Source of the DNA: an uncultured Hyphomicrobiales bacterium
Lineage (GTDB): Bacteria; Pseudomonadota; Alphaproteobacteria; Rhizobiales; Beijerinckiaceae
DNA: 5,316 nucleotides
Assembly (NCBI GenBank): GCA_903903935.1
Contig: CAIVAX010000222.1
Location: forward strand, 1 to 5,316
Reading direction: 5' to 3'
Every line of letters begins with the position of its first letter. The first letter of the stretch is position 1. This document shows positions 1 through 5,316 of this stretch, piece after piece. The notes beneath the pieces were generated by a model. The model saw only the letters and a list, made by a program, of their open reading frames with translations. It searched no databases and was not told the DNA's origin. Position numbers and translations under genes: made by a program.

Positions 1-435
1 ATGACCGCAGACCTCACATCTGAAAAGAAAGAGCGCAATATTTGGCTATCGCTCAAGCGTGGCTTTGGACTGAAATGTCCCAATTGCGGTAAAGGCGCGA
101 TGTATGGGCGCTATCTCAAGGTCAATGCCAGTTGTGCGGCCTGTGGAGAGGAATTGCATCATCAAAGGGCAGATGATGCGCCGCCCTATCTGACCATTTT
201 TGTGGTTGGCCACATTATCGGCGCCTCTATGCTAATGGTTGAAGAATATGATGACACTCTGCCGATCTGGATTCATTCGCTGGTCTGGCCGATTTTGACG
301 GTGATTCTGTGTCTGTATTTTCTGCCCCGTCTGAAGGGCGCCCTCATTGCTTATCAATGGGCTTTGCGCATGCATGGATTTGATCATCAGCATTCTGACG
401 AAACAGGGCCGGCCAGTGTCCCCAGCAAAGCCTGA
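1..435 (+). CDS. DUF983 family small zinc-ribbon membrane protein
   Basis: The 144-aa product has the DUF983 layout. A basic N-terminal stretch leads into a zinc-ribbon-like pair, C26-P-N-C29-G-K-G and C45-A-A-C48-G-E. Next comes the family signature D-A-P-P-Y-L-T at about 59-65, then two hydrophobic segments (about 64-82 and 90-108) that should span the inner membrane, and a conserved tail (PRLKGALIAYQWALRMHGF, about 109-127). No biochemical function is established for DUF983; metal binding by the four cysteines is inferred from their spacing. The ATG lies at base 1, so no ribosome binding site can be seen and a start further upstream cannot be excluded. The 3' end overlaps the downstream Nudix gene by 20 nt, so the two are probably co-translated. 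Family assignment is firm; function is unknown. Confidence 0.88.
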   Translation: MTADLTSEKKERNIWLSLKRGFGLKCPNCGKGAMYGRYLKVNASCAACGEELHHQRADDAPPYLTIFVVGHIIGASMLMVEEYDDTLPIWIHSLVWPILTVILCLYFLPRLKGALIAYQWALRMHGFDHQHSDETGPASVPSKA

Positions 436-1180
436 CTCTATTCAGCATGATTATGCCAGACTGCTGAGCGAGCGTGAGCCTCCTCAACGCCAAGCGCTGA
501 CGCTCAAACCCAAGCCAGCGGCAACTTTGATTTTGCTTGATCGCAGCTCTGCCGAGCCCAGCGTTTTAATGGGACGACGTAACGACAAGCTCAAATTCAT
601 ACCGGGTAAATTTGTCTTCCCCGGCGGGCGCATTGAGCCGGGGGATCGGCGGATGAATGTGGCGGGCACTCTGCCTGATCCTGTCAGTGACAAGCTCAAT
701 GCACGGCGCGGCGTGCGCAACATAGATCTCGCCCGCCCCTTGGCTTTGGCCGCTATCCGCGAAACATTTGAAGAGACGGGCCTTGTGCTGGGGCGACGCG
801 ATCTGGGCCCGCCCGAGCAAAGCCCAGAGGGGGCCTGGAGCAAATTTTGTGCTTTGGGCGCTTATCCGGACCTTGAAGCCATGCATTTCATCGGCCGCGC
901 CATCACCCCGCCGGGGCGCGCCAGACGCTTTGATACAAGCTTTCTGGCTATGGACACGGCCATGATTGTCGATCAAACGGCTGATGTGGTGGGCCCTGAC
1001 TCCGAATTGGTCGAAGTTTTGCGTTTGCCGCTGTCCAAAGCGCTAGAGCTGGATTTGCCCATGATCACCTGGGTAATGCTCAAAGAACTGGATCACAGAT
1101 TAAAGGCGGGAATGGCGCATGATCTGCCCGTGCCCTTTTATCGGGAAATCAGGCGCAAATGGGTGCGCGAGGAGATTTGA
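416..1180 (+). CDS. Nudix hydrolase with an interrupted Nudix box
   Basis: The predicted 254-aa product should cleave a nucleoside-diphosphate-linked (NDP-X) substrate using divalent metal. The Nudix box is in two halves: FPGGRIEPGD at residues 68-77 and RETFEETG at 115-122, which supplies the catalytic REUxEE glutamates. Between them lie 37 residues instead of the usual 7, about a 30-residue insertion, and the first acidic position is Asp rather than Glu. A Nudix-box insertion is known in the NUDT19/RP2p group, and the later ITPPGRARRFDTSF stretch (about 163-176) resembles that group, so CoA or a CoA ester is a possible substrate (inference). The GTG at 416 is chosen because AGGG at 405-408 sits 7 nt upstream; the frame stays open back to a TTG at 347 and an ATG at 374, but these overlap DUF983 more deeply and lack a visible ribosome binding site. 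Confidence 0.85.
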   Translation: MSPAKPDSIQHDYARLLSEREPPQRQALTLKPKPAATLILLDRSSAEPSVLMGRRNDKLKFIPGKFVFPGGRIEPGDRRMNVAGTLPDPVSDKLNARRGVRNIDLARPLALAAIRETFEETGLVLGRRDLGPPEQSPEGAWSKFCALGAYPDLEAMHFIGRAITPPGRARRFDTSFLAMDTAMIVDQTADVVGPDSELVEVLRLPLSKALELDLPMITWVMLKELDHRLKAGMAHDLPVPFYREIRRKWVREEI

Positions 1181-1228
1181 GGGAGCATGCGGCCCCACAT
1201 AGTTTTCCCCCTTTTAGTCCCCAGACGC

Positions 1229-1256
1229 TTGACTTCCCCGCCTGCATTCGTAATGT
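1229..1256 (+). promoter_or_regulatory. Candidate sigma-70-type promoter for rpmG
   Basis: TTGACT at 1229-1234 matches the -35 consensus at 5 of 6 bases. With a 16-bp spacer, TAATGT at 1251-1256 is a weak -10 (3 of 6). It lies about 70 bp before the rpmG start, where an independent promoter would be expected. The call rests mainly on the -35 element. Confidence 0.3.
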
Positions 1257-1257
1257 G

Positions 1258-1284
1258 CGCCTCAATCAGGCGGGTGCTCCCGCC
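1258..1284 (+). promoter_or_regulatory. Two mutually exclusive hairpins in the Nudix-rpmG gap (attenuator or weak terminator)
   Basis: Two perfect stems share bases. Stem 1 pairs CGCCT (1258-1262) with AGGCG (1268-1272) around loop CAATC. Stem 2 pairs GGCGGG (1269-1274) with CCCGCC (1279-1284) around loop TGCT. They cannot form together because 1269-1272 belongs to both. Stem 2 is followed by CTTTCTCTATTGTCTTTT, pyrimidine-rich but not a clean T tract. It could be the terminator of the DUF983-Nudix unit, or a terminator/antiterminator pair in a transcript reading into rpmG. If transcription starts at the promoter proposed at 1229-1256, the 5' arm of stem 1 would be mostly absent, so the switching idea needs a start further upstream. 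Confidence 0.4.
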
Positions 1285-1313
1285 CTTTCTCTATTGTCTT
1301 TTGGACATCACAC

Positions 1314-1317
1314 AGGA
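1314..1317 (+). promoter_or_regulatory. Ribosome binding site of rpmG
   Basis: AGGA lies 8 nt before the ATG at 1326. It supports this start for the short L33 gene. Confidence 0.7.
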
Positions 1318-1325
1318 TTAGACCC

Positions 1326-1493
1326 ATGGCCAAGGCTGCCAGCATTAAAATCAAGCTCCTTTCGACTGCTGACACCGGCTATTTCTATGTTGGCAAGAAG
1401 AACGCCCGCACCAAGACGGAAAAGTTTGCCTTCAAAAAATATGATCCGATTGCCAAAAAGCATGTCGAATTCAAGGAAACCAAGATCAAGTAA
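1326..1493 (+). CDS. rpmG: 50S ribosomal protein L33
   Basis: This 55-aa gene encodes bL33, a small basic protein of the large ribosomal subunit. The product begins [20 protein letters not shown], continues with [14 protein letters not shown], and ends with the family signature [19 protein letters not shown]. Length and sequence match the full family, so the gene is intact. It has no cysteines and is therefore the zinc-independent (C-minus) form. The ATG at 1326 has AGGA 8 nt upstream, and the stop TAA is at 1491-1493. The gene stands alone, with a 145-bp upstream gap and a strong terminator starting 27 nt after the stop. A location beside divK-pleD is, from memory, common in alphaproteobacteria. 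Confidence 0.98.
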   Translation: MAKAASIKIKLLSTADTGYFYVGKKNARTKTEKFAFKKYDPIAKKHVEFKETKIK

Positions 1494-1519
1494 AATTGGT
1501 CAAGTGTCTGTTTCCAAAT

Positions 1520-1549
1520 AAAAAAGGCCGCCTTTGGGCGGCTTTTTTG
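1520..1549. terminator. Strong bidirectional intrinsic terminator after rpmG
   Basis: GCCGCC (1527-1532) pairs with GGCGGC (1537-1542) around loop TTTG. The helix extends through a G-T wobble (1526/1543) into an A tract (1520-1525) facing a T tract (1543-1548), giving about 12 pairs. Read on the plus strand it ends in six Ts and terminates rpmG. Read on the minus strand it ends in CTTTTTTATTT, so it can also stop transcription coming from pleD. Confidence 0.93.
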
Positions 1550-1599
1550 TGCCCGCTTGACGTCATGGGCTGGCTTGGCGCTGGCTTGAGATGAGCATA

Positions 1600-1659
1600 G
1601 GTGGCCGATCAGACAAGATTGCGAGGAGGCCACTCCTCAATCCATCTGATCGGCCGACC
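1600..1659. repeat. Long inverted repeat / hairpin A
   Basis: GGCCGATCAGA (1603-1613) is perfectly complementary to TCTGATCGGCC (1645-1655). GGT/ACC extends the outside (1600-1602 with 1657-1659, G1656 bulged). Inside, after a small internal loop, ATTG (1618-1621) pairs with CAAT (1638-1641), and AGGAG (1624-1628) pairs with CTCCT (1633-1637) around loop GCCA. About 23 pairs in 60 bases is far beyond chance. No T tract follows on either strand, so it is not a standard terminator. It could be a structured RNA, a palindromic repeat unit or a protein-binding site. Confidence 0.75.
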
Positions 1660-1696
1660 CCACGGACCCAGGAGATGCGGCGGACCTGAGCACCCC

Positions 1697-1760
1697 GTAG
1701 GGTATTTGAAATGATCGACGGTGAGCCTCTAGAGGGGCCAGCGCGATGAGAAAATCCTAC
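1697..1760. other. Hairpin B, multi-stem RNA-like structure
   Basis: GTAGGGTATTT (1697-1707) pairs with GAAAATCCTAC (1750-1760), with one A-A mismatch and two G-T wobbles. Nested inside are ATCG (1714-1717) with CGAT (1744-1747), and GCCTC (1725-1729) with GGGGC (1734-1738, one wobble) closed by loop TAGA. The three nested stems separated by internal loops resemble a folded RNA rather than a simple palindrome. The G-T wobbles, read as G-U, favour a plus-strand transcript; on the minus strand they would be A-C mismatches. Confidence 0.5.
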
Positions 1761-1879
1761 AGCCAAAGCCCCGGAAAGCAATCAAACTTTGCTCAAATTT
1801 TAGAGAACTCGCTGTTTACCTAAATGCTTTGGGTTAATTGCCCGCTGACACAGCCTGACTAGCCGCTGTAGCACTTCCT

Positions 1880-3250
1880 TTAGGCCGCTTCGGCCGTGAC
1901 ACGATTACGCCCGCCATTTTTGGAGCGATAGAGCGCCTTATCAGCCCGCTTGAAGAGACCATCTATCGCGCTCTCGCCCTGACTGGCGGATAGCCCAATG
2001 GACACAGTCACTGGAATAGTCCGCCCGCCCCCATCAATGGGGAATTGTTCTTTTTGTACGGCAAAGCGAACCCGTTCGGCGACTTTTTGAGCAATGTGCA
2101 AAGGCGTGTCGGGCATGGCCACAACAAATTCCTCACCGCCCAAACGGCACATGAGATCGGCATGGCGAATGACCCCCTTCACTCGTTGGGCAAAGGTGCG
2201 CAAGACTTCATCGCCCGCATCATGGCCATAAGTGTCATTGACGGATTTGAAATGATCAATGTCGAGAACCATGAAGGAAAGCTGACGATTGCGGCTGTTC
2301 GACTTTTCCAACATGACTGGCAAATGGGTTTCCAGATAGCGGCGATTATTGAGCCCGGTGAGTGCATCCACCACAGCCATTTCAATGGTGGCTTTAACAT
2401 TATCGCGAAGGGCTTCGGCATAACGCTTGTGGCGCAATTGCGTTTTGACGCGCGCCAGCAATTCATTGCGATCGAGTGGACGGATGAGATAATCATTGAC
2501 CCCCAAATCAAGGCCACGCAACACCCTGCCACGCTCTTCAGGATCAGCAATGGTTAGCAAAGGCAATTGCCGAGTTCTGTCATTCGACCTGATCTGACTG
2601 CAGAGGCGCAGCGCATCATAATCTTTAAGGCCAAGATTGATGATGAAGAGATCAAATTCATCTTCAGCCAAGCGCTGCAGGGCAATCTGCAGATCGCGCT
2701 GCAATTCCACCTTATGATGGCTTTGCAAAGCTGTAATCACACGTTCAGCTGAGGCGGCGCGATCATCAATCAAAAGGATTTTACCGCCCGTTGCCTTTTC
2801 CATTTTGTCGGTTTGGAGAGCATTGGCGATTCCCAGCAGCGCAGAGGTATTGGCTCTGGCGCGCAATTCATCGACCAAGACTTTGAGACGAGCGAGCGAG
2901 CGCACGCGCGCAATCAGCGCCACTTCATCAATGGGCTTGGTGAGAAAATCATCAGCACCTGCCTCAAGCCCTTTGACGCGATCAGCCGTTTGATCAAGCG
3001 CAGTGACCATCACAACAGGAATATGTGCCGTGGCGGGATTGGCTTTGAGATGTTTGCAAACCTCAAAGCCATTCATGCCGGGCATCATCACATCCAGCAG
3101 CACAATATCGACTTGGCCCTTGCCGCAAATAGCAATAGCCTCGGGGCCATTGGTGGCGGTGAGAACTTCAAAATATTCGGCCGTGAGCCTAGCTTCCAGC
3201 AATTTAATATTGGGCAAAATATCATCAACGACCAAAACACGTGCGGTCAT
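1880..3250 (-). CDS. pleD: Response regulator diguanylate cyclase PleD (REC-REC-GGDEF)
   Basis: The 456-aa product makes cyclic di-GMP from two GTP; in Caulobacter PleD acts at the differentiating cell pole. Residues 1-120 form a receiver with acidic D9/D10, phosphoacceptor D53, T83 and K105, plus Y26, which corresponds to the Caulobacter dimer-interface tyrosine. Residues 156-275 form a second, degenerate receiver with N205 at the phosphoacceptor position and R257 replacing the conserved lysine; this adaptor domain is degenerate in Caulobacter PleD too. Residues 290-456 form the GGDEF domain: DALTGLNNRRY, metal ligand D330, N338, and active-site GGEEF at 371-375. The inhibitory I-site RxxD (R362, D365) lies five residues before GGEEF, so product inhibition is expected. 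Length and numbering track Caulobacter PleD (454 aa) closely. The ATG has AGGA 9 nt upstream, inside the divK stop region. Confidence 0.97.
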   Translation of the reverse strand: MTARVLVVDDILPNIKLLEARLTAEYFEVLTATNGPEAIAICGKGQVDIVLLDVMMPGMNGFEVCKHLKANPATAHIPVVMVTALDQTADRVKGLEAGADDFLTKPIDEVALIARVRSLARLKVLVDELRARANTSALLGIANALQTDKMEKATGGKILLIDDRAASAERVITALQSHHKVELQRDLQIALQRLAEDEFDLFIINLGLKDYDALRLCSQIRSNDRTRQLPLLTIADPEERGRVLRGLDLGVNDYLIRPLDRNELLARVKTQLRHKRYAEALRDNVKATIEMAVVDALTGLNNRRYLETHLPVMLEKSNSRNRQLSFMVLDIDHFKSVNDTYGHDAGDEVLRTFAQRVKGVIRHADLMCRLGGEEFVVAMPDTPLHIAQKVAERVRFAVQKEQFPIDGGGRTIPVTVSIGLSASQGESAIDGLFKRADKALYRSKNGGRNRVTAEAA

Positions 3251-3259
3251 GTGGTCAAA

Positions 3260-3263
3260 TCCT
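3260..3263 (-). promoter_or_regulatory. pleD ribosome binding site overlapping the divK stop codon
   Basis: On the minus strand AGGA overlaps the TAG stop of divK (3264-3262) and lies 9 nt before the pleD ATG. Ribosomes finishing divK are thus placed at the pleD start, which predicts translational coupling. Confidence 0.75.
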
Positions 3264-3633
3264 ATTTGTCTCCAAGATAAGTGCGAACCGTTTCTAAAAA
3301 CTTCACGACAGAAATGGGTTTTGACAGATAGGCCTCGCAGCCGCCCTGCCGGATTTTTTCTTCATCGCCCTTCATGGCAAAGGCAGTGATGGCAATCACC
3401 GGAATATGGCGCAGCTCCTCATCATCCTTTAACCATTGGGTGACCTGAAGGCCGGACACTTCGGGCAATTGAATGTCCATGAGAATCAGATCGGGGCGAT
3501 GCTCGCGCGTCAAAGCGACTGCTTCCACGCCATTGCGCGTTTGCACCGTCCGGTAGCCATGGGCTTCCAGAAGATCATTGAAGAGCTTCATATTCAGCTC
3601 ATTGTCTTCTACGATCAGTACGGTTTTCGCCAT
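3262..3633 (-). CDS. divK: Single-domain response regulator DivK
   Basis: The 123-aa product is a stand-alone receiver with no output domain. In Caulobacter, DivK is phosphorylated and dephosphorylated by the histidine kinases PleC and DivJ, binds DivL, and so tunes the CtrA pathway at the cell poles. Here the acidic pair is E9/D10, the phosphoacceptor is D53 in [10 protein letters not shown], the switch threonine is T83 in [11 protein letters not shown], and the lysine is K105 in YLSKPISVV. The stretches [14 protein letters not shown] and [14 protein letters not shown] are nearly identical to Caulobacter DivK. The gene starts at the ATG at 3633, with GGA 7 nt upstream as a weak ribosome binding site, and ends 11 nt before pleD, forming a two-gene operon. 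Confidence 0.97.
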   Translation of the reverse strand: MAKTVLIVEDNELNMKLFNDLLEAHGYRTVQTRNGVEAVALTREHRPDLILMDIQLPEVSGLQVTQWLKDDEELRHIPVIAITAFAMKGDEEKIRQGGCEAYLSKPISVVKFLETVRTYLGDK

Positions 3634-3759
3634 CTGGGGTCCAATTGCCTATGGAATTTGGATCTCGCCCGACCAAAGTCAGGCTCCATCAGATCCTTGA
3701 AGAGTGATAGCCGATGTTCATTGATGAAATGACAAGATCCCAGTTAACCGGAGATAGAG
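3634..3759. promoter_or_regulatory. Divergent intergenic region between divK and DUF3572-dinB
   Basis: These 126 bp must hold start signals for both operons. On the minus strand TTGTCA (3735-3730) is a fair -35; downstream GCTATCAC (3711-3704) resembles the Caulobacter housekeeping -10 motif GCTANAWC at 7 of 8 positions, but the spacing is a few bases too long. On the plus strand no convincing promoter pair is visible. I see no LexA box of the alphaproteobacterial GTTC-N7-GTTC type, no full CtrA site (TTAA-N7-TTAA) and no GANTC methylation site. A single TTAACC half-site occurs at 3744-3749. Confidence 0.35.
3750..3755 (+). promoter_or_regulatory. Ribosome binding site deciding the TTG start of DUF3572
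   Basis: GGAGAT at 3750-3755 contains GGAG placed 6 nt before the TTG at 3760. The upstream ATGs run into stops within a few codons, so this site fixes a non-ATG start. Confidence 0.7.
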
Positions 3760-4116
3760 TTGAAAAGAAATCAAAATTTTTCTTCCCCGACAGGCTCTTC
3801 CCGCTCTGGCGCCTCTCGTTCTGGCGCCTCTCCTGCCGCGCGCGAGCGGGCGGAGGGGCTGGCGATTGAAGCGCTGGGTTTTCTGGCTGGTGATCCTGAG
3901 CGCCTGAGTCGCTTTCTGGATGTGAGTGGCCTGACGCCTCAGACCCTGCGAGAGGCTGCGACTCAGCCCAGCTTTCTGGGTGCTGTGCTTGATTATATGG
4001 CCGCAGATGAAAGCCTGCTAGTGACCTTTGCGGCCAATGGCGGCCATGATCCGGCTGATATTATGCAGGCCCATGCTATCTTATCCCCGCACGATGAGGA
4101 GGGATCGCATCAGTGA
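3760..4116 (+). CDS. DUF3572 family protein encoded with dinB
   Basis: The 118-aa product matches DUF3572, a small alphaproteobacterial family of unknown function. The conserved core runs from about residue 28 ([20 protein letters not shown]) through [17 protein letters not shown] to [20 protein letters not shown] (about 76-95) and looks all-helical, acidic and soluble. The first 27 residues are a Ser/Arg/Gly/Ala-rich tail with a tandem repeat, probably disordered. Start is TTG at 3760 with GGAG 6 nt upstream. The stop TGA at 4114-4116 overlaps the dinB GTG, and a strong dinB ribosome binding site lies inside this gene, so the two proteins should be made together. A role as a DinB or replication accessory protein is guilt by association only. 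Confidence 0.88.
   Translation: MKRNQNFSSPTGSSRSGASRSGASPAARERAEGLAIEALGFLAGDPERLSRFLDVSGLTPQTLREAATQPSFLGAVLDYMAADESLLVTFAANGGHDPADIMQAHAILSPHDEEGSHQ
3799..3828 (+). repeat. 15-bp tandem duplication encoding [10 protein letters not shown]
   Basis: Two adjacent 15-bp units (3799-3813 and 3814-3828) agree at 13 of 15 positions; both differences are third-codon-position changes that leave SRSGA unchanged. The repeat lengthens the N-terminal tail of the DUF3572 protein. Confidence 0.85.
4096..4103 (+). promoter_or_regulatory. Strong ribosome binding site for dinB inside the DUF3572 gene
   Basis: GAGGAGGG lies 9 nt before the GTG at 4113. It fixes the dinB start and, with the 4-nt GTGA overlap, predicts coupled translation. 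Confidence 0.85.
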
Positions 4117-5316
4117 GCTTTGCCGCAACAGCGCTCTGCCGTGATTGTCTAGCCCTCACTGAGGGACAGACAGAGCGCGCTGTGCGCCGTTGCTTGTCTT
4201 GTGGCTCGCCGCGCCTTGTGCAGCATGCCGAATGGCAAAGTCTGAGCATTGCCCATATTGATTGTGACGCTTTTTATGCGGCGGTTGAAAAGCGCGATAA
4301 TCCCAGCCTGATCGATCAACCTGTCATCATCGGCGGAGGACACAGAGGGGTTGTCTCGACCTGTTGCTATATTGCCCGCACTTATGGTGTGCGCTCGGCC
4401 ATGCCCATGTTCAAGGCGCGCGCCCTGTGTCCAGATGCGGTGATCATCAAACCCAATATGAGCAAATATGCCGCCATTGGCCGGCAGATCCGCGCCATGA
4501 TGCTCAACCTCTCACCTCTGGTTGAGCCTCTATCGATTGATGAGGCTTTTATTGATCTGTCAGGAACTGAGCGTTTGCATGGCAGCGTGGCAGGCCAGAC
4601 CTTGGCGATTTTTGCCCGCCGTGTTGAAGCCGAGATTGGCATTACGGTCTCAATTGGTCTGAGCTATTGTAAATTTCTGGCCAAAATGGCCTCTGATCTG
4701 GATAAGCCGCGCGGCTTTGCGGTGATTGGACAGGCCGAGGCCAAAGACTTTCTCGCCCGTCAGCCCATTGGAATGATCTGGGGTGTTGGCAAAGTTGGCC
4801 AAGCGCGTCTTGAACAGCTGGGCTTTCATTTGATTGGCGATCTGCAAAATATCTCTGCTGAAGACGCCTTGCGCCGCATTGGCCCAGAGGGGCAAAGGCT
4901 CTGGCGTTTGGCGCAGGGGCGTGATGAGCGCGCAGTCAGCCCGCAGCGGGGCGCAAAAAGCATTTCAGCTGAGACAACTTTTGACGAAGACATTGGCGAT
5001 CTCGCGCGCCTAGAGCAAAGCCTGTTCCTGTTGAGCGAGAAAGTCTCCGCCAGGCTCAAGGGCCAAAGTTTGGCAGGCAAAAGCGTCACATTGAAGCTGA
5101 AGACGGCGGATTTTAAATTGCGCACGAGAGCGCGAGCACTGAGCGCGCCCACGCAATTGGCGATGCGGATTTTTGAAGCCGGTCGCGATTTGTTAAGTAA
5201 AGAAGTCGACGGCACAGCCTTTCGTCTGATTGGGATTGGCCTGAGTGATTTTGCGGCGGCTGATCTGGCTGATCGCGGCGATCTGGTCGATGTTGAAGTT
5301 ACAAAACTCAAAGCGC
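4113..5316 (+). CDS. dinB: DNA polymerase IV (Y family), 3' end beyond window
   Basis: The frame is open from GTG 4113 to the window edge, giving 401 residues without a stop. It is a Y-family translesion polymerase. Residues 1-40 are an extension with C9-x2-C12 and C27-x2-C30, a likely zinc ribbon absent from E. coli DinB but, from memory, common in alphaproteobacterial homologues. The catalytic core starts near 44: metal-binding D50, steric-gate Y55 in [10 protein letters not shown], then D143/E144 in [31 protein letters not shown] (180-199) is a palm motif. A helix-hairpin-helix thumb segment WGVGKV follows at 223-228, and the little finger begins near 282. The C-terminal beta-clamp-binding motif, if present, lies beyond the window. 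GAGGAGGG upstream and the 4-nt overlap with DUF3572 support the start. No SOS (LexA) box was seen upstream. Confidence 0.96.
   Translation, partial: MSFAATALCRDCLALTEGQTERAVRRCLSCGSPRLVQHAEWQSLSIAHIDCDAFYAAVEKRDNPSLIDQPVIIGGGHRGVVSTCCYIARTYGVRSAMPMFKARALCPDAVIIKPNMSKYAAIGRQIRAMMLNLSPLVEPLSIDEAFIDLSGTERLHGSVAGQTLAIFARRVEAEIGITVSIGLSYCKFLAKMASDLDKPRGFAVIGQAEAKDFLARQPIGMIWGVGKVGQARLEQLGFHLIGDLQNISAEDALRRIGPEGQRLWRLAQGRDERAVSPQRGAKSISAETTFDEDIGDLARLEQSLFLLSEKVSARLKGQSLAGKSVTLKLKTADFKLRTRARALSAPTQLAMRIFEAGRDLLSKEVDGTAFRLIGIGLSDFAAADLADRGDLVDVEVTKLKA

Larger units (their letters stand above)
1550..1879. other. 330-bp convergent intergenic region, no gene recognised, structured
   Basis: No reading frame here has a ribosome binding site plus a recognisable product; a 72-aa minus-strand frame (1781-1563) resembles no family I know and has arginine/serine-rich, shadow-like composition. 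The interval holds a 9-bp direct repeat (GCTGGCTTG at 1569-1577 and 1580-1588, period 11), two long imperfect hairpins (1600-1659 and 1697-1760), and a weak stem 1777-1781/1789-1793 followed by CAAATTTTA. I tested it by eye against tmRNA, SRP RNA, RNase P RNA and 6S RNA and could not match any. Because pleD has no terminator of its own next to its stop, this stretch may be transcribed as the divK-pleD 3' untranslated region. Confidence 0.6.

Noticed and set aside
484..976. Minus-strand frames opposite the Nudix gene
   Set aside because: The plus strand encodes a clear Nudix box here; these are reverse-strand shadows.
1557..1585. TTGACG at 1557 considered as a promoter for a small RNA
   Set aside because: No acceptable -10 element lies 15 to 19 bp downstream.
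1563..1781. A 72-codon minus-strand frame in the convergent gap
   Set aside because: No recognisable product and no clear ribosome binding site; it runs through both hairpins, whose base pairing explains its composition better than coding does.
1883..1895. GGCCG-CTT-CGGCC hairpin at the 3' end of pleD, considered as its terminator
   Set aside because: No U tract follows on the minus strand, and it sits within the final codons (AEAA).
2045..3280. Long plus-strand open frames (170 and 155 codons) opposite pleD and divK
   Set aside because: They lie antisense to unmistakable conserved genes, lack convincing ribosome binding sites, and their sequences read as shadow translations.
3429..3436. 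TTAACCAT, resembling a CtrA-associated motif
   Set aside because: It lies inside divK coding sequence and has no second TTAA at the right spacing, so it is most likely chance.
3716..3730. GTTC upstream of DUF3572-dinB considered as a LexA half-site
   Set aside because: The base pattern seven bases later is AAAT, not GTTC, so the direct-repeat LexA box is absent.
4149..5311. Several minus-strand frames of 64 to 161 codons at the right end
   Set aside because: All lie opposite the continuous dinB frame, which shows Y-family catalytic motifs throughout.

Overview
The window reads as ordinary chromosome from an alphaproteobacterium. Supporting signs are a DivK/PleD cell-cycle pair very close to the Caulobacter proteins, a cysteine-free L33 protein that ends [10 protein letters not shown] as in rhizobia-like lineages, a DUF3572 protein, and a DinB polymerase with an N-terminal CxxC/CxxC extension. 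Base composition is moderate, codon use looks even, and I see no transposase, integrase, phage gene, tRNA, rRNA or CRISPR array. The exact order cannot be fixed from the sequence; Hyphomicrobiales or a neighbour is my best guess.

Layout. Positions 1-1180 (+) hold a small DUF983 zinc-ribbon membrane protein overlapping a Nudix hydrolase gene. A 145-bp gap with a candidate promoter and two competing hairpins leads to rpmG (1326-1493, +), a 55-aa gene that a simple length cut-off would miss. A strong bidirectional terminator follows at 1520-1549. Positions 1550-1879 contain no convincing gene but carry two long imperfect hairpins; this is the least explained part of the window. On the minus strand, divK (3633-3262) and pleD (3250-1880) form a tight operon. 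Across a 126-bp divergent intergenic region, a DUF3572 gene (3760-4116, +, TTG start) overlaps by 4 nt a dinB gene (4113 onward, +, GTG start) that is still open at the right edge of the window.

How the genes work together. DivK (single-domain response regulator) and PleD (REC-REC-GGDEF diguanylate cyclase) belong to the same polarity and cell-cycle pathway and appear to be co-translated. DUF3572 and dinB look translationally coupled, which ties an uncharacterised small protein to translesion DNA synthesis. Nothing here amounts to a clearly new system. The best leads are the structured interval between rpmG and pleD, the unknown role of the DUF3572 partner of DinB, and the possible attenuator in front of rpmG.
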